From Saprospiraceae bacterium UBA7328 (GTDB lineage: Bacteria > Bacteroidota > Bacteroidia > Chitinophagales > Saprospiraceae), in assembly GCA_002471345.1 (NCBI GenBank), contig DKPS01000181.1, positions 1 through 64,000 of the forward strand: a stretch of DNA of 64,000 nt, read 5' to 3'. Position 1 is the stretch's first letter, and every line of letters starts with the position of its first letter. Of this stretch, positions 43,048 to 51,515 are shown one piece after another. A model generated the notes under the pieces. It ran no database searches. It worked only from the letters and a program-made list of their open reading frames with translations, and was not told where the DNA came from. The position numbers and the translations under genes were made by a program.

Positions 43048-44054
43048 CTTACTACAGTTAAATATTGAGCTGCCATTTTATATCCTTCTATTTGTGCTTC
43101 TACATATTTTGCCAAATCTGAATAGTTTCCTAAAGCATGATTTAAAAAAGATGAGGCTTGCCCGTAAACACTATTTAATTCACATTTTTTATTGAGATAA
43201 TAACCTGAAAGATAATCTTTTACACCTCCTGAGATGATAATGTGTTTCATTTTGGCTTTAATATTATCTCTACTAATATCATTGATGAACTGGACCATTT
43301 CTTCTGCGGTATGACCCAAATTTATGAATTCAGAATGATAATTCTCTTCCCTGCGCAAAGCTTCGAGTTTGGTGAAATTTGTTCCTCCAAACCCTGCTAG
43401 CTCAATTCCTGCAATGTCCATAGATAGCATTGCTTTCAAACTTTCAGGTCCGAAGCCCTGACCAACTTCTTTTATTACAATTTTCGTTTTGACATTGTCA
43501 ATAACTTTTTGAATACAGTCCAAAGGATTCATATCTATCATATCTCCTTCAAGTTGCATCCATTCTTGCATTGGGTTGATGTGAATGAAAAGGCCATCAG
43601 CCTTGAGTTTGGAAATTAGATTTATAATAGTTTGAAAATCCTCATTTCTTACAATTTCTATAATCTGAGCAATACCTAGATTTGCATATAGAGGTTGGAT
43701 GCCTATAATCTCTCTTACATCAAAATCTAAGAAAAATTCATCACTTTTTAAAAGTTGTCGACATGAGCCTAACCCCATTCCCAGTCCAAATTCGTTACAT
43801 GCCCTCGCTAGATTTTGATTGATATGAGCCGCTTTTTCCGTGCCTCCAGTCATGCTCGACACCCAGATTGGTGCTTCCAGTTCCGCTCCCAAAAAGTTTA
43901 GCGAAATATTTGATTTTTCACTTGCCATATGGTTGATAGCAGGTTCATAATTGAATCTAGTATCTCTTTTGTTCTTACCAGTCTGAGATTCTAATGCCAA
44001 AGCAATATGATCCTTTTTCCTTCTAATAGCCGATTTGTCCTTGTTTGAATTCAT
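43044..44054 (-). CDS. fni: Isopentenyl-diphosphate Delta-isomerase, type 2
   Basis: 336 residues from the ATG at 44054 (MNSNKDKSAIRRKKDHIALAL, the family N-terminus). The frame extends upstream but adds a basic, non-conserved stretch. FMN-enzyme motifs: SSMTGGTEKAAHINQNLARAC, GMGLGSCRQLL, VIKEVGQGFGPES and AGFGGTNFTKLE. Interconverts isopentenyl and dimethylallyl diphosphate, and needs FMN and NADPH. Together with the HMG-CoA reductase and the GHMP kinase this makes a partial mevalonate cluster. A TATGTTTG box lies at 44072-44065. Confidence 0.95.
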   Translation of the reverse strand: MNSNKDKSAIRRKKDHIALALESQTGKNKRDTRFNYEPAINHMASEKSNISLNFLGAELEAPIWVSSMTGGTEKAAHINQNLARACNEFGLGMGLGSCRQLLKSDEFFLDFDVREIIGIQPLYANLGIAQIIEIVRNEDFQTIINLISKLKADGLFIHINPMQEWMQLEGDMIDMNPLDCIQKVIDNVKTKIVIKEVGQGFGPESLKAMLSMDIAGIELAGFGGTNFTKLEALRREENYHSEFINLGHTAEEMVQFINDISRDNIKAKMKHIIISGGVKDYLSGYYLNKKCELNSVYGQASSFLNHALGNYSDLAKYVEAQIEGYKMAAQYLTVVR

Positions 44055-44211
44055 ATAGATCATACAAACATAAGTACTAACCAGAAGGTTGAAAGCGTTT
44101 TTTGACCGTCTTTTAATTTTAATTGGCTGCTTAGACAATGTCAACTAGGAAAATAGGATTTAATTAACCCTATATGCAGAATCTGAGTAGTTGTATAAAA
44201 AACGATTTTTG

Positions 44212-45336
44212 ATGAAATATGTAATTGGTCTTATTGTCCCCCTATTTATTTCTTATTCACTCAGTGGACAGATCGATCGGCAATCTGCTTTCCATTTTAA
44301 TGAAGCAATCCTTCATTTCAAAGAAAAAAACTATAATGCTGCAATAAAGTCTTATGACGAAGCTTTAAAAATTACACCTGATTATGAAAAAGCGCTATAC
44401 AACCGAGGCAAGGCCAAATTGAAGCTCAAGAATTATAAATCAGCGCTTTCAGATTTCAAAAAGACAGGTGACATTAATCCAAAACATGCTAAAGCGCACC
44501 TATACAATGGTCTCTGCCAAATGCGATTAAAAAATTACCCTGCTGCAATTTCATATCTCAGCAAGTCAATAGCTATAGATAAATCATCTTATGCATATAC
44601 CAATAGGGCACTATGTTTCATGCAAGAAAAAAAATATGACAAAGCTATAAAAGACTATGCCCTGGTCCTTAATGATGATTCTAAAAATGTAAAGGCAAGG
44701 CATAACAGAGCAATTTGTCTTCTCAAATTGGATAAAAAAGCGGCGGCCTTAGCAGATCTATCTAAGATCTTAGACATTGATCCTGAACATAATGATGCAA
44801 GATTTGCTAGAGCACAGATAATGAGCAAAGAAGAAGATTTTTCTAAAGTGATTTCTGATTTAAATCACCTAGAAAGGTCTCAGTACGATAATAAAAAGAT
44901 ATTCTACATGAGAGGATATGCTTACTTAAAACAAGGTGATCTAGAAAGCGCAAATTCTGATTTTGCTCGTATGATTGACCTAGATCCACAGCATGGCTCC
45001 GCCATAAAAAATGCGGCGTTCACAAGTTATAAACTCAAGGCTTTTGATGATGCAGTAAAGTATTACTCGTTAATACTAGATATTGAGCCTGAAAATGAAA
45101 AGCACTATCTAAATAGAGGACTGGCCTGTCTGCAAATAGAAAAGTTTGATCAAGCCCATAATGATTTTTCTAAAGTGATTTCTTTCCAACCTGAAATGGC
45201 TTTAGCCTATTATAACAGAGCTAATGCTCTTATTGGAATGGAAGACAAGCCCTCAGCATGTGAGGATATGAGGCAAGCAGCAAAATTGGGTTATGAAAAA
45301 GCATTTAAACATATCTCCTATGCATGTCAGAATTAA
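44212..45336 (+). CDS. TPR-repeat protein, exported
   Basis: 374 residues from the ATG at 44212 (the TTG seven codons earlier is less likely). Signal peptide MKYVIGLIVPLFISYSLSGQ. At least eight tandem TPR units fill the rest, each about 34 residues, such as AIKSYDEALKITPDYEKALYNRGKAKL and CFMQEKKYDKAIKDYALVLNDD. A periplasmic interaction protein; no partner is indicated. It is divergent from fni. Confidence 0.85.
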   Translation: MKYVIGLIVPLFISYSLSGQIDRQSAFHFNEAILHFKEKNYNAAIKSYDEALKITPDYEKALYNRGKAKLKLKNYKSALSDFKKTGDINPKHAKAHLYNGLCQMRLKNYPAAISYLSKSIAIDKSSYAYTNRALCFMQEKKYDKAIKDYALVLNDDSKNVKARHNRAICLLKLDKKAAALADLSKILDIDPEHNDARFARAQIMSKEEDFSKVISDLNHLERSQYDNKKIFYMRGYAYLKQGDLESANSDFARMIDLDPQHGSAIKNAAFTSYKLKAFDDAVKYYSLILDIEPENEKHYLNRGLACLQIEKFDQAHNDFSKVISFQPEMALAYYNRANALIGMEDKPSACEDMRQAAKLGYEKAFKHISYACQN

Positions 45337-45501
45337 TTCCATATTTCTTTTACTAAATATTTGTTGATTCTAGGGCCAAAAATCAGGAGTAACATGATTA
45401 TTCCTTTGCCAAAAGGGTCTTTCAAAATTTTATTTTGTGCGATAATTAAACTGACTATCAACAAGTTACAATCAGCACATGAAAATATTATTGTCTTTTT
45501 C

Positions 45502-45532
45502 TTGATTCCACCTTTTAATAAATATACTTTTG
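45502..45532 (+). promoter_or_regulatory. Predicted promoter of the rplM-rpsI-rpsB-tsf operon
   Basis: TTG (45502-45504) and TACTTTTG (45525-45532) are separated by 20 bases. The rplM start is 34 bases past the -7 box. The rest of the 229-base gap holds no supported gene. Confidence 0.65.
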
Positions 45533-45565
45533 CAGCCGCTTTTGAAATAGCAAAAAATAACTGCG

Positions 45566-46009
45566 GTGAATACATTAAGTTATAAAACGAAATCCACAAG
45601 AAAAGAAGACGTTGAGCGCGATTGGTATATAGTAGATGCTACTAATGTACCTCTAGGCCGTCTTTGTACCAAAATAGCTAATGTGCTGAGAGGTAAACAT
45701 AAGCCTTCGTACACTCCACATATTGATGATGGTGATAATATTATCGTGATCAATGCGGAGAAAGTTAGATTAACTGGTAACAAATGGAATGACAAAGAAT
45801 ATTTAAGATATTCTGGATATCCTGGAGGATTAAAATCAAGAACTGCTGCTGAGCAGTTAGAAAAGAAACCATTCTTCATTGTAGAAAATGCCGTGCGAGG
45901 TATGCTACCAAAGAATAGATTGGGAAGACAAATGTTTAAAAAGTTATTTGTGTATGTAGGAGGAGATCATCCTCATGCAGCGCAGAAGCCAAAAGAATTC
46001 AAATTCTGA
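45566..46009 (+). CDS. rplM: 50S ribosomal protein L13
   Basis: 147 residues; begins at a GTG (MNTLSYKTKS), the N-terminus conserved in Bacteroidota L13, so the start is well supported. Motifs: WYIVDATNVPLGRLCTKIANVLRGKHK, then GDNIIVINAEKVRLTGNKW and GMLPKNRLGRQMFKKL. L13 is an early assembly protein of the large subunit. First gene of the conserved rplM-rpsI-rpsB-tsf run, one base before rpsI. Confidence 0.96.
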   Translation: MNTLSYKTKSTRKEDVERDWYIVDATNVPLGRLCTKIANVLRGKHKPSYTPHIDDGDNIIVINAEKVRLTGNKWNDKEYLRYSGYPGGLKSRTAAEQLEKKPFFIVENAVRGMLPKNRLGRQMFKKLFVYVGGDHPHAAQKPKEFKF

Positions 46010-46010
46010 T

Positions 46011-46397
46011 ATGGATACTATTAACACTATAGGAAGAAGAAAGGCCTCAGTGGCTAGAGTATATTTAAGTAATGGCACTGGCAACATAGTTGTGAATGGT
46101 CGTGATCTTAAAGAATACTTTCCTCAGCCAGCCATACAATTCAAAGTAGTACACCCTTTAGAAATAATTGGAGTACTGAAAGAATATGACTTAAAGGTCA
46201 ATGTGAAAGGTGGAGGGTTCAAAGGACAAGCTGAAGCTATACGTCTAGGAATCTCTAGAGCACTTGTGAAAATCAATGAAGATTTTAAATCACCATTGAA
46301 GGAATTGAAATATCTCACTAGAGATGCCAGAGTGGTAGAAAGAAAGAAATACGGAAAGCCAAAGGCAAGAAAGAGTTTCCAATTCTCAAAACGTTAA
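46011..46397 (+). CDS. rpsI: 30S ribosomal protein S9
   Basis: 128 residues from the ATG at 46011 (MDTINTIGRRKASVARVYL). A longer frame begins at 45975 inside rplM but its extra residues are not conserved. The C-terminus RKKYGKPKARKSFQFSKR is the basic tail that reaches the P-site tRNA. Directly follows rplM. Confidence 0.96.
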   Translation: MDTINTIGRRKASVARVYLSNGTGNIVVNGRDLKEYFPQPAIQFKVVHPLEIIGVLKEYDLKVNVKGGGFKGQAEAIRLGISRALVKINEDFKSPLKELKYLTRDARVVERKKYGKPKARKSFQFSKR

Positions 46398-46407
46398 TAT
46401 TAAGACA

Positions 46408-47130
46408 ATGCCAAAGATTGAATATAAAGAGTTATTGGATGCTGGTGTTCATTTAGGACACATGAAAAAGAAATGGAATCCCAAAATGCAGCCATACATT
46501 TTCATGGAACGCAAGGGAATTCATATCATAGATCTTAATCAGACTATGAAGTCTATGGAAAAAAGTGCGAATGCACTTAGATCTATAGCTAAATCTGGTA
46601 GAAAGATTCTTTTTGTAGCTACAAAGAAGCAAGCAAGAGATATTGTTAAAGAAGCTGCTCAAAGTGTGAATATGCCTTTCGTAACCGAGAGATGGTTAGG
46701 AGGTATGATGACGAACTTTGCTACTATCAGAAGATCGGTAAAGAAAATGCAAAGTATAGATAGAATCTTAGCAGATGGCTCATTGACAAGCATCACTAAG
46801 AAAGAAAGATTGACCCTTTCTAGAGAAAGAGCAAAGCTAGATAAAGTGTTAGGTGGTATTTCTGGATTGAATAGAATACCTGCAGCTGTATTCATAGTGG
46901 ATATTACACATGAGCATATTGCTGTAACAGAGTCTAACAAACTAGGATTGAGAACATTTGCATTGGTAGATACGAACTCAAATCCTAATCTTATTGACTT
47001 CCCTATTCCTGCAAATGATGACGCTTCAAAATCAATAAGAGTAATTACTAATTATATGATAGAAGCGATCAAAGAAGGACTAACGGAAAGATCCAAGGTA
47101 CAGGAAGAATTACCTCAAGCCACTACATAA
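46408..47130 (+). CDS. rpsB: 30S ribosomal protein S2
   Basis: 240 residues. Signatures: LLDAGVHLGHMKKKWNPKMQPYIF near the N-terminus and RWLGGMMTNFATIRRSVKKM near residue 95. It binds the small-subunit head, usually the last to join. Ten bases after rpsI and 54 before tsf, the common Bacteroidota order. Confidence 0.97.
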   Translation: MPKIEYKELLDAGVHLGHMKKKWNPKMQPYIFMERKGIHIIDLNQTMKSMEKSANALRSIAKSGRKILFVATKKQARDIVKEAAQSVNMPFVTERWLGGMMTNFATIRRSVKKMQSIDRILADGSLTSITKKERLTLSRERAKLDKVLGGISGLNRIPAAVFIVDITHEHIAVTESNKLGLRTFALVDTNSNPNLIDFPIPANDDASKSIRVITNYMIEAIKEGLTERSKVQEELPQATT

Positions 47131-47184
47131 GTGAGCCTGAAGTAAGTTTTAAAATATTATTAGTAAAAAAGGAAATATAATATA

Positions 47185-48027
47185 ATGGCAATAAGCGCAT
47201 CAGACGTAAAGAAGCTTCGAGATATGACAGGAGCTGGTATGATGGATTGTAAAAAAGCCCTCACTGAAGCTAATGGTGATTTTGATAAAGCCATAGAAGA
47301 ACTGAGAAAAAAAGGGCAAAAACTTTCTGCCAAAAGAGCAGATAGAGATACTACAGAAGGTGTAGTCATCGCCAAAACTTCAGGAAATAGAAATAATGGA
47401 GTAGTTGTAAAATTAGGTTGCGAAACCGATTTTGTTGCTAAAGGTGAGGGTTTCATTTCAATGGCTGATAAGATAGCTGAGATAGCATTAAAAGAACTAC
47501 CTACTACCGTAGATGATCTCAAAGCTACAGCTTTTGGAGATGGAATGACCATTGGAGAGAAAGTAATAGAACAGACAGGAGTCATAGGAGAGAAAATTTC
47601 TCTTAATGAATATGCCAAAATTGAAACAGCAGCAGGAGAAGGACAAGTACTTCCTTATATTCACATGGGATATAAAGCAGGTGTACTAGTAGCTCTTAAC
47701 TTAGAAGGGCCACAATTTGTGGATGCGGGTAAAGATGTGGCTATGCAAGTAGCTGCAATGAAACCAATTGCTGTGAATCAGGATGGTGTAGATCAAGCTA
47801 CAATAGATAAAGAAATAGAAATAGGTAAAGAGTTGGCAAAGAATGAAGGAAAGCCAGAAGCGATGCTGGAAAGAATCGCAACTGGTAGGTTAAACAAATT
47901 CTTCAAAGAAACTACTCTACTACCACAAGCATTTGTGAAGGACTCTAAGAAGTCAGTTGACGGATATCTGAAAGATCAAGATCCGAATCTGACAGTTACA
48001 GATTTCAAACACATTTCGTTAGGATAA
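47185..48027 (+). CDS. tsf: Translation elongation factor Ts
   Basis: 280 residues. The N-terminal UBA-like domain MAISASDVKKLRDMTGAGMMDCKKALTEA carries the conserved TGAGMMDCKKAL motif; TDFVAKGEGF is the EF-Tu contact motif. It exchanges GDP for GTP on EF-Tu. Ends with a clear terminator (48037-48065), so pyrH downstream has its own or a readthrough transcript. Confidence 0.97.
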   Translation: MAISASDVKKLRDMTGAGMMDCKKALTEANGDFDKAIEELRKKGQKLSAKRADRDTTEGVVIAKTSGNRNNGVVVKLGCETDFVAKGEGFISMADKIAEIALKELPTTVDDLKATAFGDGMTIGEKVIEQTGVIGEKISLNEYAKIETAAGEGQVLPYIHMGYKAGVLVALNLEGPQFVDAGKDVAMQVAAMKPIAVNQDGVDQATIDKEIEIGKELAKNEGKPEAMLERIATGRLNKFFKETTLLPQAFVKDSKKSVDGYLKDQDPNLTVTDFKHISLG

Positions 48028-48036
48028 ATTAAAAAG

Positions 48037-48065
48037 AGCGATTCAATTTTTGGATCGCTTTTTTT
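48037..48065 (+). terminator. Intrinsic terminator after tsf
   Basis: AGCGAT (48037-48042) pairs with ATCGCT (48054-48059), extended by A-T and G-T pairs, followed by a run of seven T (48059-48065). Confidence 0.8.
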
Positions 48066-48111
48066 ATGTTTATACATCAATATATATTTACTACTAAGCT
48101 TAAAGTCCATT

Positions 48112-48831
48112 ATGCCCTTGAAATATAAAAGACTGTTACTCAAACTCAGCGGCGAATCTCTAATGGGAGATAAATCATTTGGGATAAGTGCCGACAGACT
48201 TCATCATTATGCATTAGAGATAAAAAAAGCAAAAGAGTTAGAAGGGGTAGAAATAGCTATTGTGATAGGTGGTGGAAATATTTATAGAGGGCTTCAAGCA
48301 TCAGATTCAGGTATTGAGAGAGTAACTGGAGATTATATGGGCATGCTAGCCACTTGTATCAATGGAATGGCTCTGCAGAGTGCTTTAGAAAATGTAGGAG
48401 TGTATACTAGGTTAGTCTCAGCAATAGAAATGAGAGAAATAGCTGAACCCTATATCAGAAGAAGAGCAGTAAGACATCTTGAAAAAGGCAGAGTAGTTAT
48501 ATTCTCTGCCGGAACTGGAAATCCATATTTTACTACTGATTCCGCTGCTGCTTTAAGAGCAAATGAAATAGATGCTAATGTTATCCTTAAAGGAACCAGA
48601 GTAGATGGAATATATTCTGAAGATCCTGAAAAAAATCCGAACGCTAAGAAATACGATGCAATCAGCTTCGATACCGCCATTTCAGAAAATCTAAAAGTAA
48701 TGGATATGACCGCATTTACTCTTTGTCGAGAAAATAATCTACCGATCGTAGTATTCGATATCAATGAGAAGTACAATCTATATAAGGTTATAAAAGGGCA
48801 AGAAGGTTTAGGCACTCTTGTAAAGGACTAA
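48112..48831 (+). CDS. pyrH: Uridylate (UMP) kinase
   Basis: 239 residues. [21 protein letters not shown] is the bacterial UMP kinase N-terminus, and [30 protein letters not shown] is the acceptor/ATP-site segment; [16 protein letters not shown] follows. Phosphorylates UMP in pyrimidine synthesis. In many genomes pyrH is followed by frr, but here the next gene is a PqiA-like protein and frr is absent from the window. Confidence 0.96.
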   Translation: MPLKYKRLLLKLSGESLMGDKSFGISADRLHHYALEIKKAKELEGVEIAIVIGGGNIYRGLQASDSGIERVTGDYMGMLATCINGMALQSALENVGVYTRLVSAIEMREIAEPYIRRRAVRHLEKGRVVIFSAGTGNPYFTTDSAAALRANEIDANVILKGTRVDGIYSEDPEKNPNAKKYDAISFDTAISENLKVMDMTAFTLCRENNLPIVVFDINEKYNLYKVIKGQEGLGTLVKD

Positions 48832-48926
48832 ATGTAACTTTTGCACTCTCTCCCTCGTCTATTCACTTTTACCTCACATCAGACTTATAGAACCTAATCC
48901 CTATTTTTGAATAGAACTTATTCAAT

Positions 48927-50228
48927 ATGCTCAAAAATATCCTACTTGGTTTAGCATTGCTACTTTTTGGTTTTACATGCCACAATAGCTTCAATTTGTA
49001 CCATCAAATCAGAAAGCAAAAGGAACTCAAAGAAGATCATGCTGCGATAAATATGATTACTTATGGGCTTTTTGACATACAAATTTGGAAGGAGCAAGCT
49101 CTTGACATCTTTAAAAAGAACATTGAAGAATATGAAATTGAAGCTTCAGCATATGAAGAATTAGATCGAACACTTCAAGTCTATTTGAATCAATTATATA
49201 AGCAATATTTCGAATCTGGAGATCTGATTGATACTATTCTGGAGAAGTTGATTGAAAATGGAAGTCTAAATCAGATGTTTGCAACCATTATTCAAAAAAA
49301 TATAGGCTCTCAATTGTCAAATTTAAATTTGGAAAAAGAGATACCTGGATTATCAAAATCATTACTTCAAGAAATAAAAAATAACGAACCTCAAATCAAA
49401 GCTTATTTTCAGTCTGAACTTCTCAGTATGGTAATGTCAGATGTACAAGGAAAACTTGCTGATAGAAGAAAACCTTATTATCATAAATATGAATTTGATA
49501 CTTATAAAGAGACCAATGCTTATCTACTAAGTCAAATAAAAGTCATAGAATCAAATGAGCGTCCTGCTTTAACACAAAATATACTTCTTCTCTCTGTTCT
49601 ATTAGCGCTGCTAATGATAGGATGGAAATGGATAGGATTTAAAATGATGATATTAGGGTTGACCTTAACATCAATTGCATTTTTGATACTTGGCATTACC
49701 TTTCCAATGATCGATATAGATGCAAGACTGAATGCCTTTACTATCAGCCTTATGGGAGAACCAATATCATTTGAAGAGCAGGTTATTTATTTTCAGAGTA
49801 AATCTATACTTGATGTGACTAAAACCCTTTGGGAAGGCCAAGGCTGGGACTTAAAGCTTGTAGGTGCCTTAGTGTTCTGCTTTAGCATTGTTTTTCCATT
49901 GATTAAATTGATTTTATCAGCATTTTATCTTTTTAGCAAAAAAGTAGCCTCTAGCAAAGTAGTTCAAAATGTAATCTTTCACTTGGGGAAGTGGAGTATG
50001 GCTGATGTTTTTGTAGTTGCTATGTTTATGGCATATATTGGATTCTATGGTATTATTACATCTCAACTCTCGGGAATTTCTAATAATCCAAATGGGTATG
50101 CTGTGGAGACATTAAATTACTCTCGTCTGGCTCCTGGAGCTTTGTATTTTACTTGTTATTGCATTCTTTCAGTGTTTATTGGGATTTTGATCAATAATAA
50201 ATCTAAAAAGAATATTAGTTCCACCTAA
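48927..50228 (+). CDS. PqiA-like integral membrane protein
   Basis: 433 residues. An N-terminal membrane helix (about 3-20), a long helical extracytoplasmic region (about 25-210), then five or so hydrophobic segments to the C-terminus. The C-terminal half has PqiA-family motifs: LVGALVFCFSIVFPLIKLIL and the hallmark GKWSMADVFVVAMFMAYIGFYG. PqiA proteins are linked to lipid transport or envelope stress in proteobacteria, but here the N-terminal extension is unusual and no mce/pqiB partner is adjacent. Function not assignable beyond family. Confidence 0.78.
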   Translation: MLKNILLGLALLLFGFTCHNSFNLYHQIRKQKELKEDHAAINMITYGLFDIQIWKEQALDIFKKNIEEYEIEASAYEELDRTLQVYLNQLYKQYFESGDLIDTILEKLIENGSLNQMFATIIQKNIGSQLSNLNLEKEIPGLSKSLLQEIKNNEPQIKAYFQSELLSMVMSDVQGKLADRRKPYYHKYEFDTYKETNAYLLSQIKVIESNERPALTQNILLLSVLLALLMIGWKWIGFKMMILGLTLTSIAFLILGITFPMIDIDARLNAFTISLMGEPISFEEQVIYFQSKSILDVTKTLWEGQGWDLKLVGALVFCFSIVFPLIKLILSAFYLFSKKVASSKVVQNVIFHLGKWSMADVFVVAMFMAYIGFYGIITSQLSGISNNPNGYAVETLNYSRLAPGALYFTCYCILSVFIGILINNKSKKNISST

Positions 50229-50305
50229 TCACAGGATTACATATTAAGAAAAATATAATTCGGTTAAATTCCATAAAACGCTCAGAATATTTGTTTTTTT
50301 CAGCC

Positions 50306-50433
50306 TATCTTTGATATACCGCAAATCAAACAAAACTGGGACTGGTAGGATTTCATCAGACGTGGTTACCTAATACCACAACGGGAAAGACTGCCTTTTT
50401 TTGGCGGAATTAACTGTTATAGACAACTACTTT
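50306..50433 (+). promoter_or_regulatory. Possible structured 5' leader of the TPR gene
   Basis: TATCTTTG (50306-50313) fits a -7 box. The following 120 bases contain a small hairpin GTGGT/ACCAC (50362-50366 with 50375-50379), an ACTGG direct repeat and a T-run after GACTGCC (about 50390-50402). No known RNA family recognised. Confidence 0.3.
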
Positions 50434-51453
50434 ATGTTTTTTAAAACTATTATCCAAGGGCGACTTGAGTTCAGCAATCAAAAGAGTTTTGACAAAGTCC
50501 TTAAGATGTATCAATATAGGACAGAATCCTATTATAAAAATGATGTACTCTTAGAAGAAGAAGAGATTTTTAATAGAGATAGCTCTTCACTAGATGTTCC
50601 ACGTTTTGTAGGACAAGCTTCAGAAAAAAGTTGGAGAAATACAGTTAGTCTATTGGGATATTGCTCTCAGTTTGCCGTTGCGGGATCTATGAAGGCCTGG
50701 ATGACAGATAATGGCACAATCATGCATTATGATGAAATAGAGCCTGAAAGTGATAAAGCTGCAGTGATCCAATTTAAAAAAGGCAAAAAATTTTCTGAAG
50801 AAAAGGGAAAAGAAACTGAAGCAATTCAAGCATTAAGCAAGGCCATTGAAAAGCACCAAGGACATGCTAATGCATACGAAAAACGTGCTCGAGTATTACT
50901 TCAACTTAAAAATTATGAAGAAGCTCTTGAGGATTATGGCAAATCAATCAACCTTGATGATAGTATTCCTGAAGCCTATTATGGTCGTGCAGAAATCTAC
51001 ATAAGAAAAGGAGAATGGAAAAAGGCAATAAGTGATTTGGAGTTAGCCTTGAAGAAAGCAATCGCTTTACAACCAATGTATTGGACATGTAGAATGAAGA
51101 AGGCTGATTGTCATATTCGCTTGGGAGAATGGGAACAAGCCAGTTTTGACTTGAAATTTTTTACTAATAGACCTTTTAAAGAGGACAACCCTAACTATAA
51201 GAAAAAAGCTTATGGCTTTTTCCGATATGGTCAGATTCTTATTGAGGAAGAAAAATATGATGAGGCATATGTAGCATTCTGTAAAGGAATTGATCATGAC
51301 CAAGGCACGAATCATATAAGCATGGAAGAGATGTTTTATTATAGAGGATTCAGTAGAATGAAAATGGGAAAGAAAGGTTATATGAATGATATCAAAATGG
51401 CAGCAGCAGCTGGAGTTAAAGATGCTAAGTCATTTTTATCTGAATTAAAGTAA
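50434..51453 (+). CDS. TPR-repeat protein
   Basis: 339 residues from the ATG at 50434 (MFFKTIIQGRLEFSNQKSFDKVLKMYQYRTESYYKND); an in-frame TTG at 50401 would add 11 residues without support. The N-terminal ~100 residues form a domain I do not recognise; TPR repeats start about 130 (AIEKHQGHANAYEKRARVLLQLKNYEEALEDYGKSI) and run to the end. No signal peptide. A clear intrinsic terminator follows. Similar short TPR proteins are common in this phylum. Confidence 0.8.
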   Translation: MFFKTIIQGRLEFSNQKSFDKVLKMYQYRTESYYKNDVLLEEEEIFNRDSSSLDVPRFVGQASEKSWRNTVSLLGYCSQFAVAGSMKAWMTDNGTIMHYDEIEPESDKAAVIQFKKGKKFSEEKGKETEAIQALSKAIEKHQGHANAYEKRARVLLQLKNYEEALEDYGKSINLDDSIPEAYYGRAEIYIRKGEWKKAISDLELALKKAIALQPMYWTCRMKKADCHIRLGEWEQASFDLKFFTNRPFKEDNPNYKKKAYGFFRYGQILIEEEKYDEAYVAFCKGIDHDQGTNHISMEEMFYYRGFSRMKMGKKGYMNDIKMAAAAGVKDAKSFLSELK

Positions 51454-51473
51454 CAAACAATATAATTTTGCTG

Positions 51474-51505
51474 AGGGCTATTTTCGTTAGATTATAGCCC
51501 TTTTT
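51474..51505 (+). terminator. Intrinsic terminator after the TPR gene
   Basis: AGGGCTAT (51474-51481) pairs perfectly with ATAGCCCT (51494-51501), then TTTTT. The next gene starts 11 bases later. Confidence 0.85.
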
Positions 51506-51515
51506 CATTGTTGTT

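Noticed and set aside
45333..45599. 88-codon minus-strand ORF with a hydrophobic C-terminal half
   Set aside because: Runs through the rplM promoter and start, no family recognised; the pieces do not form a convincing protein.
45975..46010. Longer rpsI start inside rplM
   Set aside because: S9 begins MDTINTIGRRKAS in this phylum; the extra residues are out of family.
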